From positions 310,001 to 374,000 of the forward strand of contig JAUIDI010000003.1 of the NCBI GenBank assembly GCA_030428705.1: 64,000 nt of DNA, given 5' to 3'. This document shows, one piece after another, positions 15,645 through 24,141 of this stretch. Source of the DNA: Bacteroidia bacterium (lineage in GTDB: Bacteria > Bacteroidota > Bacteroidia > Flavobacteriales > Flavobacteriaceae). The notes below the pieces were generated by a model that saw only the letters and a program-made list of their open reading frames with translations, searched no databases and was not told the origin of the DNA. The position numbers were made by a program, and so were the translations under genes. Each line of letters begins with the position of its first letter. Within the stretch, counting starts at the first letter, position 1.

Positions 15645-16481
15645 ATGAAGTTACTTTTTGACAATTCGAGCTTTGATTGTAGTAGGTTGGTCACAAAATC
15701 CTACAGTACTTCATTTTCCATGGGTATAAAGCTGTTCTCCCCTATGATTCGACCTGCGATTTATGCAATATACGGTTTCGTTCGGTATGCGGATGAAATT
15801 GTCGATTCTTTTCAAGATTACGATCAGGAAGAGCTTTTCAACGAATTCGAACAGGAGTATTACAAGGCAGTTGAACGGCGAATTAGCTTAAACCCGATTT
15901 TGAATGCCTTCCAAGAGATTGTACATAGATATGGACTTCAAGAGTATGTCGAAGATTTTATGGATCGTATGCGAATGGATCTTGATAAAAAGGAATACAC
16001 CTCAAGAAAGGAGTACGAAAACTATATCTATGGCTCGGCGGATGTGGTCGGCCTCATGTGCCTTCGTGTTTTTGTGAATAACGATGAAGAGAAGTTTCTG
16101 AAATTGAAGGACTATGCAATGCGTTTGGGTTCGGCTTTTCAAAAGGTCAATTTCTTAAGGGATTTAAAACAAGATAGCGAGGAACTAGGCCGGTCTTATT
16201 TTCCTGAACTGGAAAATGGTAAATTGAACGAGCAGATAAAGGATAAGATAATCGTGGAAATAGAAGGTGATTTCAAAGAGGCCTATAAAGGAATTATTCT
16301 TCTTCCCTTGGAAGGAAAACTTGGAGTTTACCTTGCCTATCGATATTACCAACGTTTGCTCAAAAAGTTGAAGAACACCGATTGCGAAAAAATCATGAGC
16401 GAAAGAGTGCGGATTTCAAACCCCTCGAAATTACTTTTGCTTACCAAGGCACTAATAAGATTTAGGTTCAACTATATTTAG
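15645..16481 (+). CDS. crtB: phytoene synthase
   Basis: Joins two geranylgeranyl diphosphates to phytoene, the first committed carotenoid step. The 278 residues carry both Mg-binding aspartate motifs of squalene/phytoene synthases: D50-x3-D54 (RYADEIVDSF) and D173-x3-D177 (NFLRDLKQDSEELGRSYFP). The N-terminal YSTSFSMGIKLFSP is also typical. It starts 2 bases after crtI and is certainly co-transcribed with it. The gap to crtZ is 56 bases. Confidence 0.97.
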   Translation: MKLLFDNSSFDCSRLVTKSYSTSFSMGIKLFSPMIRPAIYAIYGFVRYADEIVDSFQDYDQEELFNEFEQEYYKAVERRISLNPILNAFQEIVHRYGLQEYVEDFMDRMRMDLDKKEYTSRKEYENYIYGSADVVGLMCLRVFVNNDEEKFLKLKDYAMRLGSAFQKVNFLRDLKQDSEELGRSYFPELENGKLNEQIKDKIIVEIEGDFKEAYKGIILLPLEGKLGVYLAYRYYQRLLKKLKNTDCEKIMSERVRISNPSKLLLLTKALIRFRFNYI

Positions 16482-16537
16482 CAACTGGATTTCAGGACAT
16501 TATAGTTATTTTTACAATTGATGAGATTGACAGGGCG

Positions 16538-16996
16538 ATGACGTTTTTACTATATATATTGGTTACATTGATTTCATTCCTGCTAATGGAAGCAGTGACT
16601 TGGTGCACCCATAAATTTGTGATGCATGGGTTTTTATGGGTACTTCATGAAGATCACCATCAACCCAAATATCAAGGGGTTTTTGAAAAAAACGACACTT
16701 TTTTTGTAATAGGGGCCATACCTAGTATTCTGCTTTTCTATTTTGGCACTTTCCCCAAATTGAATTATTTATTTTTTATCGGATTCGGAGTTTTTCTTTA
16801 TGGAGCATGCTACTTTCTGGTACACGATGTGATTATTCATCGTAGGTTCAAATGGTTCGACAATGTTAAAAGTCCATATTTTAAGGCACTTCGCAAAGCC
16901 CACAAAGTACACCATAAACATCTTGGTAAGGAAGATGGGGAGTGTTTCGGTATGCTCTATGTGCCCTTGAAGTATTTTAAACAGTTCATCAAATAA
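16538..16996 (+). CDS. crtZ: beta-carotene hydroxylase (CrtZ type)
   Basis: A 152-residue membrane di-iron hydroxylase that adds the 3 and 3' hydroxyl groups to beta-carotene, giving zeaxanthin. All histidine boxes of the fatty-acid hydroxylase/CrtZ family are present: H25-x4-H30 (HKFVMH), HEDHH (37-41), HDVIIH (96-101) and HKVHH (122-126). Hydrophobic segments lie at about 2-20, 55-72 and 78-96. Its TAA stop overlaps the ATG of the cyclase gene by one base (TAATG), indicating translational coupling. Confidence 0.95.
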   Translation: MTFLLYILVTLISFLLMEAVTWCTHKFVMHGFLWVLHEDHHQPKYQGVFEKNDTFFVIGAIPSILLFYFGTFPKLNYLFFIGFGVFLYGACYFLVHDVIIHRRFKWFDNVKSPYFKALRKAHKVHHKHLGKEDGECFGMLYVPLKYFKQFIK

Positions 16997-17691
16997 TGCA
17001 GTCGTACACCTATTTGTTGATAGACATTGGGTGTATACTTGTTCCTTTCATGGCTAGTTTTTATCCTAAGCATAGATTTTATGACTATTGGAAGCCTTTT
17101 TTCATTGCCAACGGCATTGTGGGCTTTTTCTTTTTGCTATGGGATGCTTACTTTACATCAAAGGGCATTTGGGGTTTTAATGCCGACTATCTCACAGGCC
17201 TTTACATCTTCAATCTACCAATGGAAGAGGTTTTATTTTTTGCCTGCATACCTTATGCCTGCACGTTTACCTATTTTGCCTTGAAGTATTTGGTAAAAAA
17301 AAACCCATTGAGCCCATATCAAAGAACGCTGACGATTACCATAAGCCTTGTGCTATTAGGCCTAGGATTACTTTATTCGGATAAATGGTACACAGGTATG
17401 ACATTTCTTTTGACTGCCACATACCTTGTTTTTAGGTCGATAAGAAGAGCGAACCTTTCCTATCATTATCTCGCTTATTTTCTTATTCTTCCTTTTTTCT
17501 TTATCAGCAATGGTATTCTGACCGGAAGTCTTTTGGATGCACCGATAGTTTGGTACAACAATGAAGAAATTATAGGAATACGATTTTTTACGATTCCCGT
17601 TGAAGATACGATTTATGGACTGCTGTTGATTTTATTGAATATTGACCTATATGAATTTTTAAGAAAGAAATTTTTACTGCAGCAATCTTAG
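16996..17691 (+). CDS. lycopene beta-cyclase (CrtY c/d fused membrane type)
   Basis: A 231-residue polytopic membrane protein of the heterodimer-type lycopene cyclase family, here with both halves in one chain. Each half carries the PxE(E/D) catalytic motif: LPMEEVLFF (P75, E77, E78) and IPVEDTIYG (P201, E203, D204). About seven hydrophobic helices are visible. It closes both ends of lycopene to beta-rings, supplying beta-carotene for CrtZ. The start codon overlaps the crtZ stop by one base. The 3' end overlaps the convergent DNA alkylation repair gene by 18 bases. Together with crtI, crtB and crtZ this gives a complete route from geranylgeranyl diphosphate to zeaxanthin. Confidence 0.93.
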   Translation: MQSYTYLLIDIGCILVPFMASFYPKHRFYDYWKPFFIANGIVGFFFLLWDAYFTSKGIWGFNADYLTGLYIFNLPMEEVLFFACIPYACTFTYFALKYLVKKNPLSPYQRTLTITISLVLLGLGLLYSDKWYTGMTFLLTATYLVFRSIRRANLSYHYLAYFLILPFFFISNGILTGSLLDAPIVWYNNEEIIGIRFFTIPVEDTIYGLLLILLNIDLYEFLRKKFLLQQS

Positions 17692-18342
17692 GGCCTCTCT
17701 TTTACTCAAGGGTTCCAATGGTGTTTTGGCCACAAAGTCTGATACCCATTTTGGGTTTGTTCGACTATAGTCTCGAAGAATCCAACCAATGGCCTTGTTG
17801 ATAAAAAATTCCTTTGAGCCCAATAACGAATTTATTACGTGGGTAAGAAGTTCGGCATCCATGTTTTCTTTGCTCAACAACTGAAAAATTAGGCAAGAGC
17901 GTTGTAGCCAGATATTATTCGATGCCAGCCATTTATTGACATAAAAATCTCGCTGTTCGGGAAATTTTTTGAAATACTCCGATATGAGTTTTGGTGCGAT
18001 GAAATCGACGGTATCCCACCAAGAATTGGTCGTTACCATGAACTCAAAAAGCTGAATATCTTTTTTCTCGAACTGTTTGACATACTTTTGCGCCAATTCT
18101 TGTGCAAAATAATGGTACTCACGTTGAGGTCTGTTCCAAAGCTGTCTTGTCAAACCATCAAGATTTTCTTTGGGAGGCAAGTATTCCTTGACCAAAAAAG
18201 GTTTTTGAATCGACCTTCGAATAGGGGTCTTGATACCATAGAACAAGAATTGGTCGCGCAAATAGGCCTTTTGTTCGGCGGCGATCTTTGAATCGGAATG
18301 GGCCTCGAACTCCAATCTAAGCGCTTTGATAAAATCATTCAT
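17674..18342 (-). CDS. DNA alkylation repair protein (AlkD family)
   Basis: A 222-residue all-helical HEAT-like repeat protein of the AlkC/AlkD family, DNA glycosylases that remove bulky or charged N3/N7-alkyl purines without flipping the base. Recognisable parts are FYGIKTPIRRSIQKPF near the N-terminus, the tryptophan- and aspartate-containing segment NSWWDTVDFIAPKLI near the centre, and FINKAIGWILRDYSRTNP near residue 180. The length is normal. The gene converges on the lycopene cyclase gene with an 18-base overlap. A second alkylation repair gene (tag) lies about 1.3 kb further right on the same strand. Confidence 0.92.
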   Translation of the reverse strand: MNDFIKALRLEFEAHSDSKIAAEQKAYLRDQFLFYGIKTPIRRSIQKPFLVKEYLPPKENLDGLTRQLWNRPQREYHYFAQELAQKYVKQFEKKDIQLFEFMVTTNSWWDTVDFIAPKLISEYFKKFPEQRDFYVNKWLASNNIWLQRSCLIFQLLSKENMDAELLTHVINSLLGSKEFFINKAIGWILRDYSRTNPKWVSDFVAKTPLEPLSKREALRLLQ

Positions 18343-18369
18343 TTACAATCACGGCTGGTTCGTTGAAAA

Positions 18370-19056
18370 TTACAAATTAAGCACTAAACTGGTAGTTGCA
18401 AAAAGAACATTTTTGGAATCGTTGGTATAATCCTCCACACGATACTCCAAACCGGTCTGGATTTTCGTTTTTTCTTTCAACAACCAACCGACATTGACCG
18501 TAACTCGCTGATCATACTCCGGGTATTTGCTTTTCGCTACACTCACAAGGCTTTCCGTTGATACAATAAAATAAGCTTCGCCGATATCAAGTTTTTCCCC
18601 GTGCAATGGAAAATCAAGGGCAAAACGGTAGCGAAAACGATGTATGGTCAAAGAGGGATTAATACGCTGCTCGAAACGCAGTCTATTTCCAAAGCGAACC
18701 GCTCCCCTTTGTTTCTTGATATTATATTGTTGGGTAAACCTTAGCTCATTTTCCTGATTATTTTCAAAGACCTCACGAAAACGATATTGAATTCCTAAAG
18801 CGATACTTTGATCAAAACCGATCTTGAGGCTTGAAAAATGTGAGAAATCAAGTTGACGGGCCCTAAACCCGAAGTCATCTTCGTAAAGATAACTTCGCTG
18901 AGACACCTTGAAGTTATGCCCGTAGTTTTTCGAAACTTCATAATTTAAAGAAATATCGGGTTCGAAATATCCTGTAAAGTCGTCTTGACAATGAACATTA
19001 CTACATATTGAAATTACGAGTAGTGTGCATAGATTTCTAGTATAATATGTGGTCAT
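18370..19056 (-). CDS. DUF2490 outer-membrane-type protein
   Basis: The start at Met 19056 (MTTYYTRNLCTLLVISICSNVHC) gives a signal peptide; an in-frame ATG at 19128 lies deeper in the upstream gene. The body of about 200 residues is made of alternating beta strands with many aromatic and charged residues (SQRSYLYEDDFGFRARQLDF, RFRYRFALDFPLHG) and ends in SLVLNL. This matches the DUF2490 family of small predicted outer-membrane barrels of unknown function. It overlaps the end of the upstream exported protein gene by 20 bases, so the two are co-transcribed. Confidence 0.8.
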   Translation of the reverse strand: MTTYYTRNLCTLLVISICSNVHCQDDFTGYFEPDISLNYEVSKNYGHNFKVSQRSYLYEDDFGFRARQLDFSHFSSLKIGFDQSIALGIQYRFREVFENNQENELRFTQQYNIKKQRGAVRFGNRLRFEQRINPSLTIHRFRYRFALDFPLHGEKLDIGEAYFIVSTESLVSVAKSKYPEYDQRVTVNVGWLLKEKTKIQTGLEYRVEDYTNDSKNVLFATTSLVLNL

Positions 19057-19624
19057 AGTTCGGTGGAAGCGACTTTCGTATTTTTTCAAAATTACCATTG
19101 GCATCGAACAATATTTCGAATTGCTCATAGTTTTTATCGCTTTTTCCTGCGACTATCAATTCGTATTTTATGCTGGGCAGCATTAAATTTTGGAAAGCAT
19201 TTTTTAAGGTGGTCTCGGTATCGTTTTCTAACAGTGGATATTGTTGTTGCATTTTAAGAATGCGATATTTTAAGAACCTTTTTTGAAGGTACGCGTTCAA
19301 TTTGGCGTAGACATCATTAGGGATGTCTACCTGTTTTATTTCGATTTCAACATCTTCCAAGACACCACTTTCATCAAATTCAATGCTATATTTTAAGCGG
19401 TCTTTTTTGAATTTGGCCTCGTAACTGACTTTGGCGCTATCGGTTTCCTTATAATAGCGAATGCGTTTGGCATGCTCCAAATCGCTCGAAATGAAATCCA
19501 ATGCCACTTGCGGAAATTGTGATTTTTTGATACGATGTTCACGTTCGTACTTATTTTGGGTAAAAGCGTGGGATGCACTTAACAGAAAGAAAATCAAAAA
19601 AGCGGGAAAAATTTTAGCTTTCAT
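19037..19624 (-). CDS. exported protein of unknown function, PepSY-like
   Basis: A 195-residue protein with a clear signal peptide (MKAKIFPAFLIFFLLSASHAFTQ). The mature part has short repeats of a strand-helix pattern (KVSYEAKFKKDRLKYSIEFDESGVLEDVEIEI and later YEQFEILFDANGNFEKIRKSLP), reminiscent of the PepSY-like fold found in Bacteroidota periplasmic proteins. I do not recognise a named family with certainty. It is first in a two-gene unit with the DUF2490 protein, overlapping it by 20 bases, which suggests a joint envelope role. Confidence 0.75.
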   Translation of the reverse strand: MKAKIFPAFLIFFLLSASHAFTQNKYEREHRIKKSQFPQVALDFISSDLEHAKRIRYYKETDSAKVSYEAKFKKDRLKYSIEFDESGVLEDVEIEIKQVDIPNDVYAKLNAYLQKRFLKYRILKMQQQYPLLENDTETTLKNAFQNLMLPSIKYELIVAGKSDKNYEQFEILFDANGNFEKIRKSLPPNYDHILY

Positions 19625-19678
19625 AATTTTGGATAAGTTATAATGTCCGTGTTTTGCGCCTACGGTGTAAACCTATTT

Positions 19679-20242
19679 TTAAACCTCATTGTATCGAAAA
19701 CAATTTATCTCGTGGTCGTTGACCATCCCGGTTGCCTGCATGTGGGCATAGACTACCGTACTTCCAACGAATTTAAAGCCTCGTTTTTTTAGGTCTTTGC
19801 TAATGGTATCCGAAAGCTCGGTATTGGCAGGGGCTTCCTTATAGTTTTTAAGTTTGTTTTTAATAGGATTGCCATTGACGAACCCCCAAATATAACTACT
19901 AAAACTTCCGAATTCATCTTGCACCTTTAGAAATGCCTGGGCATTCGTTACCGTTGCATTGATTTTCAGTTTATTCCTAATAATGCCTGGGTCTTGTAAA
20001 AGTGAGTCCTTTTTGGATTGGTCGTACTCGGCAATTTTTTTATAATCAAAATGATCAAAGGCCTTTCTGAAATTTTCCCGCTTGCGTAGAATGGTAATCC
20101 AGCTAAGGCCGGCCTGAAAGGTTTCCAAAATCAAAAACTCGAACAATGTATCATCGTCTTTTACGGGTACGCCCCATTCGAGATCGTGATAGGTTTCATA
20201 GAGTTCATCTCTCGCACACCAGCCACATCTGTTTTTTTCCAT
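19679..20242 (-). CDS. tag: DNA-3-methyladenine glycosylase I
   Basis: Removes 3-methyladenine from DNA in base excision repair. The start at Met 20242 (MEKNRCGWCARDELYETYHD) matches the family; an ATG at 20314 would add 24 residues of poor similarity. The zinc-binding N-terminal Cys and His (CGWC, YHDLEWGVP) and C-terminal partners (HMQATGMVNDHEINCF) are present, as is the central motif FLILETFQAGLSWITILRKR. The 187 residues are the family's normal length. It has its own transcription unit on the minus strand. Confidence 0.95.
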   Translation of the reverse strand: MEKNRCGWCARDELYETYHDLEWGVPVKDDDTLFEFLILETFQAGLSWITILRKRENFRKAFDHFDYKKIAEYDQSKKDSLLQDPGIIRNKLKINATVTNAQAFLKVQDEFGSFSSYIWGFVNGNPIKNKLKNYKEAPANTELSDTISKDLKKRGFKFVGSTVVYAHMQATGMVNDHEINCFRYNEV

Positions 20243-20365
20243 TGGTCTAAAGATAGCAAATAGAAAAAACGCACCCCATAGTTGAGATGCGTTAATTCGT
20301 AAAATGAGTTTCATTAATTAAAATGTATATGGTGTTCCAATTTCGGGAAATCACAGAATTGGAAA

Positions 20366-20728
20366 CTACTCTTCCAGGTTTAATTCACCATTTTGCAATG
20401 CTTTGGATAGTTCGGCCTTTACCGTCGGATAAAACCTGAAAAAATTCCGTCCATCTTTTCGCTTCAGTAAGGCCTGAGCGTTACCGTTCTTGTCCGTTTC
20501 GATACGGGCCACGACCAATTTCTTTCCAATAAGCCCATTGAAATTGGCAATTGCACCGCGTTTGATTATGGAATTTTTTCTAGGAAATTGAATGTGTCGA
20601 TAATTCGAGCCGGGAACTTCGGCAAGTACTAAAATATCTCCCTCCGAGAAAGTAGTCCCGTCGCCCTGCGCTTTTAACATTCCTCCTAAACCTAAAAATA
20701 ATGTCAATAAAAATACCGATTTTCTCAT
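20366..20728 (-). CDS. small exported protein of unknown function
   Basis: I chose Met 20728 because MRKSVFLLTLFLGLGGMLKAQ is a complete signal peptide; in-frame ATGs at 20764 and 20809 would add a charged extension before it. The mature part of about 100 residues is basic (SNYRHIQFPRKNSIIKRGAI, QALLKRKDGRNFFRFYPTVK) and has no cysteine or obvious domain. No family is recognised. Its upstream side is an AT-rich gap of more than 300 bases (20729-21052) that it shares with the divergent TetR gene. Confidence 0.65.
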   Translation of the reverse strand: MRKSVFLLTLFLGLGGMLKAQGDGTTFSEGDILVLAEVPGSNYRHIQFPRKNSIIKRGAIANFNGLIGKKLVVARIETDKNGNAQALLKRKDGRNFFRFYPTVKAELSKALQNGELNLEE

Positions 20729-21052
20729 AATGGTGTGAATCATGGTTAATCTTATTTTCTTCATTATGATTTTTTGAAAACTAAATTGATAATATGGCAT
20801 TTTAGGCATTAGAATCCATATACAATTTGAATTATTTTCAAATAATCTAGTGTTAAGTGCGAATATAATAATTTACATTTATTAAGTAGTATTACTTCTG
20901 TTAAATAGATGTTAAACTATTATATTATGATAGTATTACTATTATTTTTATTGAAATCTTAAAATAAGAAAGGAAGAAATAACTCGAAAAATCCATTTCT
21001 TGACTAATTTGTAAAAGTTTAAACAAGATTATTTTCTTAATGGCCAATAGTC
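20729..21052. other. AT-rich divergent intergenic region
   Basis: This gap lies between a small exported-protein gene and a TetR regulator gene. It is strongly AT-rich, with runs such as TTATTAAGTAGTATTACTTC and TATTATGATAGTATTACTA. The sequence AGTATTACT occurs twice (from about 20887 and about 20930), so it may be a site for the TetR protein that starts at 21053. No RNA gene, terminator or further open frame is visible. Confidence 0.4.
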
Positions 21053-21739
21053 ATGGATCAATTACTGCAATCGGTTACAATCAGAATTAACGAAAAGATA
21101 TTTATTAAAGACCCGGAGTCATCGGACTTGGGAAAGCGGATCATTGAAGAAAGTATCAATATGATCGGAAGAATGGGTTTTGAAAGCTTTACGTTTAAAA
21201 AGTTAGGGACACAAATTGGTTCGAATGAAAGCTCTGTCTACCGTTATTTTGAGAACAAGCACAAGTTGCTACTATATTTGACCTCATGGTACTGGGGTTG
21301 GCTCGAATATCAACTTGTGTTTTTTACGAACAATATTGCCGATCCCAAACAAAAATTGGAGAAGGCCATAAGAATAGTTACCAAGACCACCGAGGAAGAC
21401 TCTGAATTTTCACATATAAATGAAATCCTCTTGAATAAAATTGTAATTAACGAGTATTCCAAATCATATCTGACCAAAGAGGTCGATACCGAAAACAAAG
21501 AAGGGTATTTTGTTATTTATAAAAGACTTGTCAATCGGATGTCTTCTATGATAAAAGAGGTAAATGAGGCCTATGAATACCCCTTAAGTCTTGCTAGTAC
21601 AGTTTTGGAAGGATCCTTGCACCAACATTTTTTAAAAGACCATTTTACCTCGCTGACCGATTGCCGTGAAAATGTCGACCCAACTGAATATTTTACGCAA
21701 TTGGTCTTCAGCGCTTTAACTTCGAACATCAATGATTAA
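21053..21739 (+). CDS. TetR-family transcriptional regulator
   Basis: A 228-residue regulator. The N-terminal helix-turn-helix region (MGFESFTFKKLGTQIGSNESSVYRYFENKHKLLLYL) occupies about residues 43-78, preceded by an unusual extension of about 25 residues. The C-terminal ligand-binding part is helical, with a tryptophan/tyrosine-rich segment (TSWYWGWLEYQLVFF). The target genes are unclear: the nearest gene downstream, a thioredoxin-like protein, is 233 bases away with its own gap. The regulator may control itself or the divergent exported protein through the AT-rich gap. Confidence 0.9.
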   Translation: MDQLLQSVTIRINEKIFIKDPESSDLGKRIIEESINMIGRMGFESFTFKKLGTQIGSNESSVYRYFENKHKLLLYLTSWYWGWLEYQLVFFTNNIADPKQKLEKAIRIVTKTTEEDSEFSHINEILLNKIVINEYSKSYLTKEVDTENKEGYFVIYKRLVNRMSSMIKEVNEAYEYPLSLASTVLEGSLHQHFLKDHFTSLTDCRENVDPTEYFTQLVFSALTSNIND

Positions 21740-21972
21740 CCGTTTCTACCGCTAGGCAACGGTCGGGGCTTGTTTAACTGATGATGAGAATTTGAACGAA
21801 TCTATGGTCGCCTTTTGGTGTTCGGACCATTATAGAATTGCCCTGAAACCTTTCGATAAACCCTAAAAACCTTTAATTGTAAGTTTTTGCATATTGCACC
21901 TACTAATGTTGGTCCAAACCGAATTTTAATACGATTGTGCACCTTGGTTCGTCGTGAAAAATAAAATTTAGA

Positions 21973-22602
21973 ATGATGTCAAAACAATGTGTTGACTTTA
22001 AAAGTACCCAAAAACTGATTAACGAAGGCCTTTCGAAGGCTTTTACATATGATGATTATCGTAAAATGGTTTCCCAACTAGCTTTGGACGGAAAATCAAC
22101 GGGGTCGAATCAGACCGAGGTGTTGTCAAATTATACGATACTCAACGATAAACGAATGAAACGTTTTGACAAGACCCTAAAGATCGACCCGGAAATAGTA
22201 GGGAAAATTAAAAAATATACCGGAAAGGTGACTTGGTTAGTCTTGACGGAGAGCTGGTGCGGCGATGCGGCACCGAGTTTACCCGTTATGAATAAAATGG
22301 CCGAACTGAATCCCAATATCGATTTTAAGATCGCCTTACGTGATGAAAACCTTGAATTGATGGACCGTTTTAGGTACAACGACACATTGTCGATTCCGAA
22401 ATTGATCATGTTCGATAAAACTACTGGGGAAGTACTGGGAGATTGGGGTCCCAGACCTAGTACGGCCACAAAAATGGCGGAAAAAAACAAACGAGAATAC
22501 GGAAAACTCACCCCTGAATTCAAACAAGAGCTACAGGTCTGGTACAATAAGGATAAGGGCCGGAATATATTGGAAGACCTAACGGACCTTCTCTTGGAAT
22601 AA
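21973..22602 (+). CDS. thioredoxin-fold protein with a single active-site cysteine
   Basis: A 209-residue cytosolic protein of the Thioredoxin_9-like group. The thioredoxin strand-helix is WLVLTESWCGDAAPSLPVMN at about residue 97. In place of C-x-x-C the motif is C-G-D-A, so only the first cysteine remains. The cis-proline region is YNDTLSIPKLIMFD, followed by a strand GEVLGDWGPRP. With a single cysteine it cannot form the usual internal disulfide; a monothiol role or binding function is possible. Codons 1 and 2 are both Met. The 3' end overlaps the convergent TonB-like gene by 24 bases. Confidence 0.88.
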   Translation: MMSKQCVDFKSTQKLINEGLSKAFTYDDYRKMVSQLALDGKSTGSNQTEVLSNYTILNDKRMKRFDKTLKIDPEIVGKIKKYTGKVTWLVLTESWCGDAAPSLPVMNKMAELNPNIDFKIALRDENLELMDRFRYNDTLSIPKLIMFDKTTGEVLGDWGPRPSTATKMAEKNKREYGKLTPEFKQELQVWYNKDKGRNILEDLTDLLLE

Positions 22603-23310
22603 ATAGGTAATCGTGCCTTTTTGATCAGACTTGTCGGAAGAGCTAAATCTGGCCTTAAGCGCATAGGTAATCGCATTATCGACTAAACAACCATTTGAAG
22701 TACCGGAACTTTTGGCGTTGAAATCGGCATCCGTGACATATCCATTGCTGTCGACCGTTATGTTGATTACGACTTTACCCCCTTCGATACAAGTATATAT
22801 GGGTGGAGGCAATCTTCTGCTGTTTCTGTCGACCAACGAATAGGAAATCGAGGTTTTTCTTTTAGCAAGGTTGTTGGTATACTCTTCTTTTTGCGCTTCT
22901 TTTTCCCCTAACATTTGTTTTTTCTCTTCCCTTTTTTTGGCAAGTTCCTTGACCCGTTCGGCATATTCGGAATCGGAAAGCAGATCGGAAGGGTCATCGC
23001 TTTCCGCCGCCGCTTTTTCTTCCATAAGTTCTTCCAAGGTTTTCAACGGCTCGGGATTACCGATACTTGGTTTTGCCGTTTCATTGTAGGCCATGTGGCT
23101 CTTGATGGGATCGGCGTTCTGAAGTTCTTCTCGAAGTTTTTCTTCCTCTTTGATAAGCTCTTCAAGGTCTTCCTGCTCCAAAACCATTTCGACCACATAC
23201 TCATCTTCTTTTTGCTGTTGCCCCAAGTGGATATTGTACAAGGCCAATACCATAATGGCCAGCGAAAATGTGGTGATCAAGAACGATAAATGTTTTCGGT
23301 TCAGGTTCAT
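22579..23310 (-). CDS. TonB-like energy transducer family protein
   Basis: A 243-residue protein with one membrane anchor (LSFLITTFSLAIMVLALYNI, about 8-27). A long charged linker follows (about 35-165) rich in E and K, predicted coiled coil rather than the proline-rich spacer of classical TonB. The C-terminal domain has the TonB beta-strand core (GGKVVINITVDSNGYVTDADF, ALKARFSSSD) and a pair of cysteines (TCIEGG and NGCLVD) that could bond. It may energise one of the outer-membrane receptors or act structurally. It lies 65 bases downstream of truB and may share its transcript. Confidence 0.82.
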   Translation of the reverse strand: MNLNRKHLSFLITTFSLAIMVLALYNIHLGQQQKEDEYVVEMVLEQEDLEELIKEEEKLREELQNADPIKSHMAYNETAKPSIGNPEPLKTLEELMEEKAAAESDDPSDLLSDSEYAERVKELAKKREEKKQMLGEKEAQKEEYTNNLAKRKTSISYSLVDRNSRRLPPPIYTCIEGGKVVINITVDSNGYVTDADFNAKSSGTSNGCLVDNAITYALKARFSSSDKSDQKGTITYLFQEKVR

Positions 23311-23375
23311 AGTGCAATAACCCCAATTTCTAAAAATTATTTGAATTATTCGTTGAACGGAATAAAACGCCCCGG

Positions 23376-24095
23376 TTATTGTTGTGAATCATTGGTTTTA
23401 TCGAGTAATCGATTCGCAAACATATTGGGGTCTTGGGCTTTATCTACGTTAAAATCACCTATTTTGGTTCTTCTAAGGCTTGATAAATAGCCTCCACTAT
23501 TCAAAGCTAACCCCAAATCATGTGCCAAAGACCTAATATAGGTTCCTTTACTGCACACCACCCTAAATTGTACTTCGGGCATACCAACTTTGGTGATTTC
23601 GAAAGCCGAAATGGTAACTTTTCTCTTTTTTATTTCGACTTCCTTCCCTTCCCGGGCATATTCATAAAGGCGTTTCCCATCTTTTTTCAGGGCCGAGAAT
23701 ATTGGGGGCGCCTGTTCAATTTCGCCAATGAACCGACCTGCTTTTTCACGAATAAGTTCCTCTGTTATATGATCCGTAGGAAAGGTTTTGTCAATTTCGG
23801 TCTCCATATCGTAAGAAGGAGTGGTCGCTCCCAAGGTAATGGTGCCCGTATATTCTTTGGCCTGCCCTTGGAGTTCATTGATCTTTTTCGTGAATTTGCC
23901 CGTGCAGATCAAAAGAAGTCCAGTAGCAAGGGGATCCAATGTGCCGGCGTGACCGATTTTTATTTTCTTGAGATCGAATTTTTTACGAATGGCCCATTTG
24001 ATTTTATTGACCGCCTGAAACGACGACCACCCCAAGGGCTTGTCAATGAGCAATAGTTGCCCATTCAGGAAGTCTTCTTTGGATAATGCCTCCAT
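23376..24095 (-). CDS. truB: tRNA pseudouridine-55 synthase TruB
   Basis: Converts U55 in the T loop of tRNAs to pseudouridine. The 239 residues contain the family motif GHAGTLDPLATGLLLICTG near residue 48, with the catalytic aspartate in LDP, the opening LLIDKPLGWSSFQAVNKIK, and the KGTYIRSLAHDLG segment near residue 185. It is the last member of the row ftsX, DUF3098, uppP, truB on the minus strand, 46 bases after uppP, an order conserved in Bacteroidota. Confidence 0.97.
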   Translation of the reverse strand: MEALSKEDFLNGQLLLIDKPLGWSSFQAVNKIKWAIRKKFDLKKIKIGHAGTLDPLATGLLLICTGKFTKKINELQGQAKEYTGTITLGATTPSYDMETEIDKTFPTDHITEELIREKAGRFIGEIEQAPPIFSALKKDGKRLYEYAREGKEVEIKKRKVTISAFEITKVGMPEVQFRVVCSKGTYIRSLAHDLGLALNSGGYLSSLRRTKIGDFNVDKAQDPNMFANRLLDKTNDSQQ

Positions 24096-24141
24096 TTTTC
24101 TTCTTCTTAAGCCAAAATCGAATAGGTCGATGAATGTCCGG

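Noticed and set aside
20729-21052. Small RNA or hidden gene in the AT-rich gap
   Set aside because: No hairpin with a T tract, no conserved RNA motif and no open frame of note; only a repeated AGTATTACT was seen.
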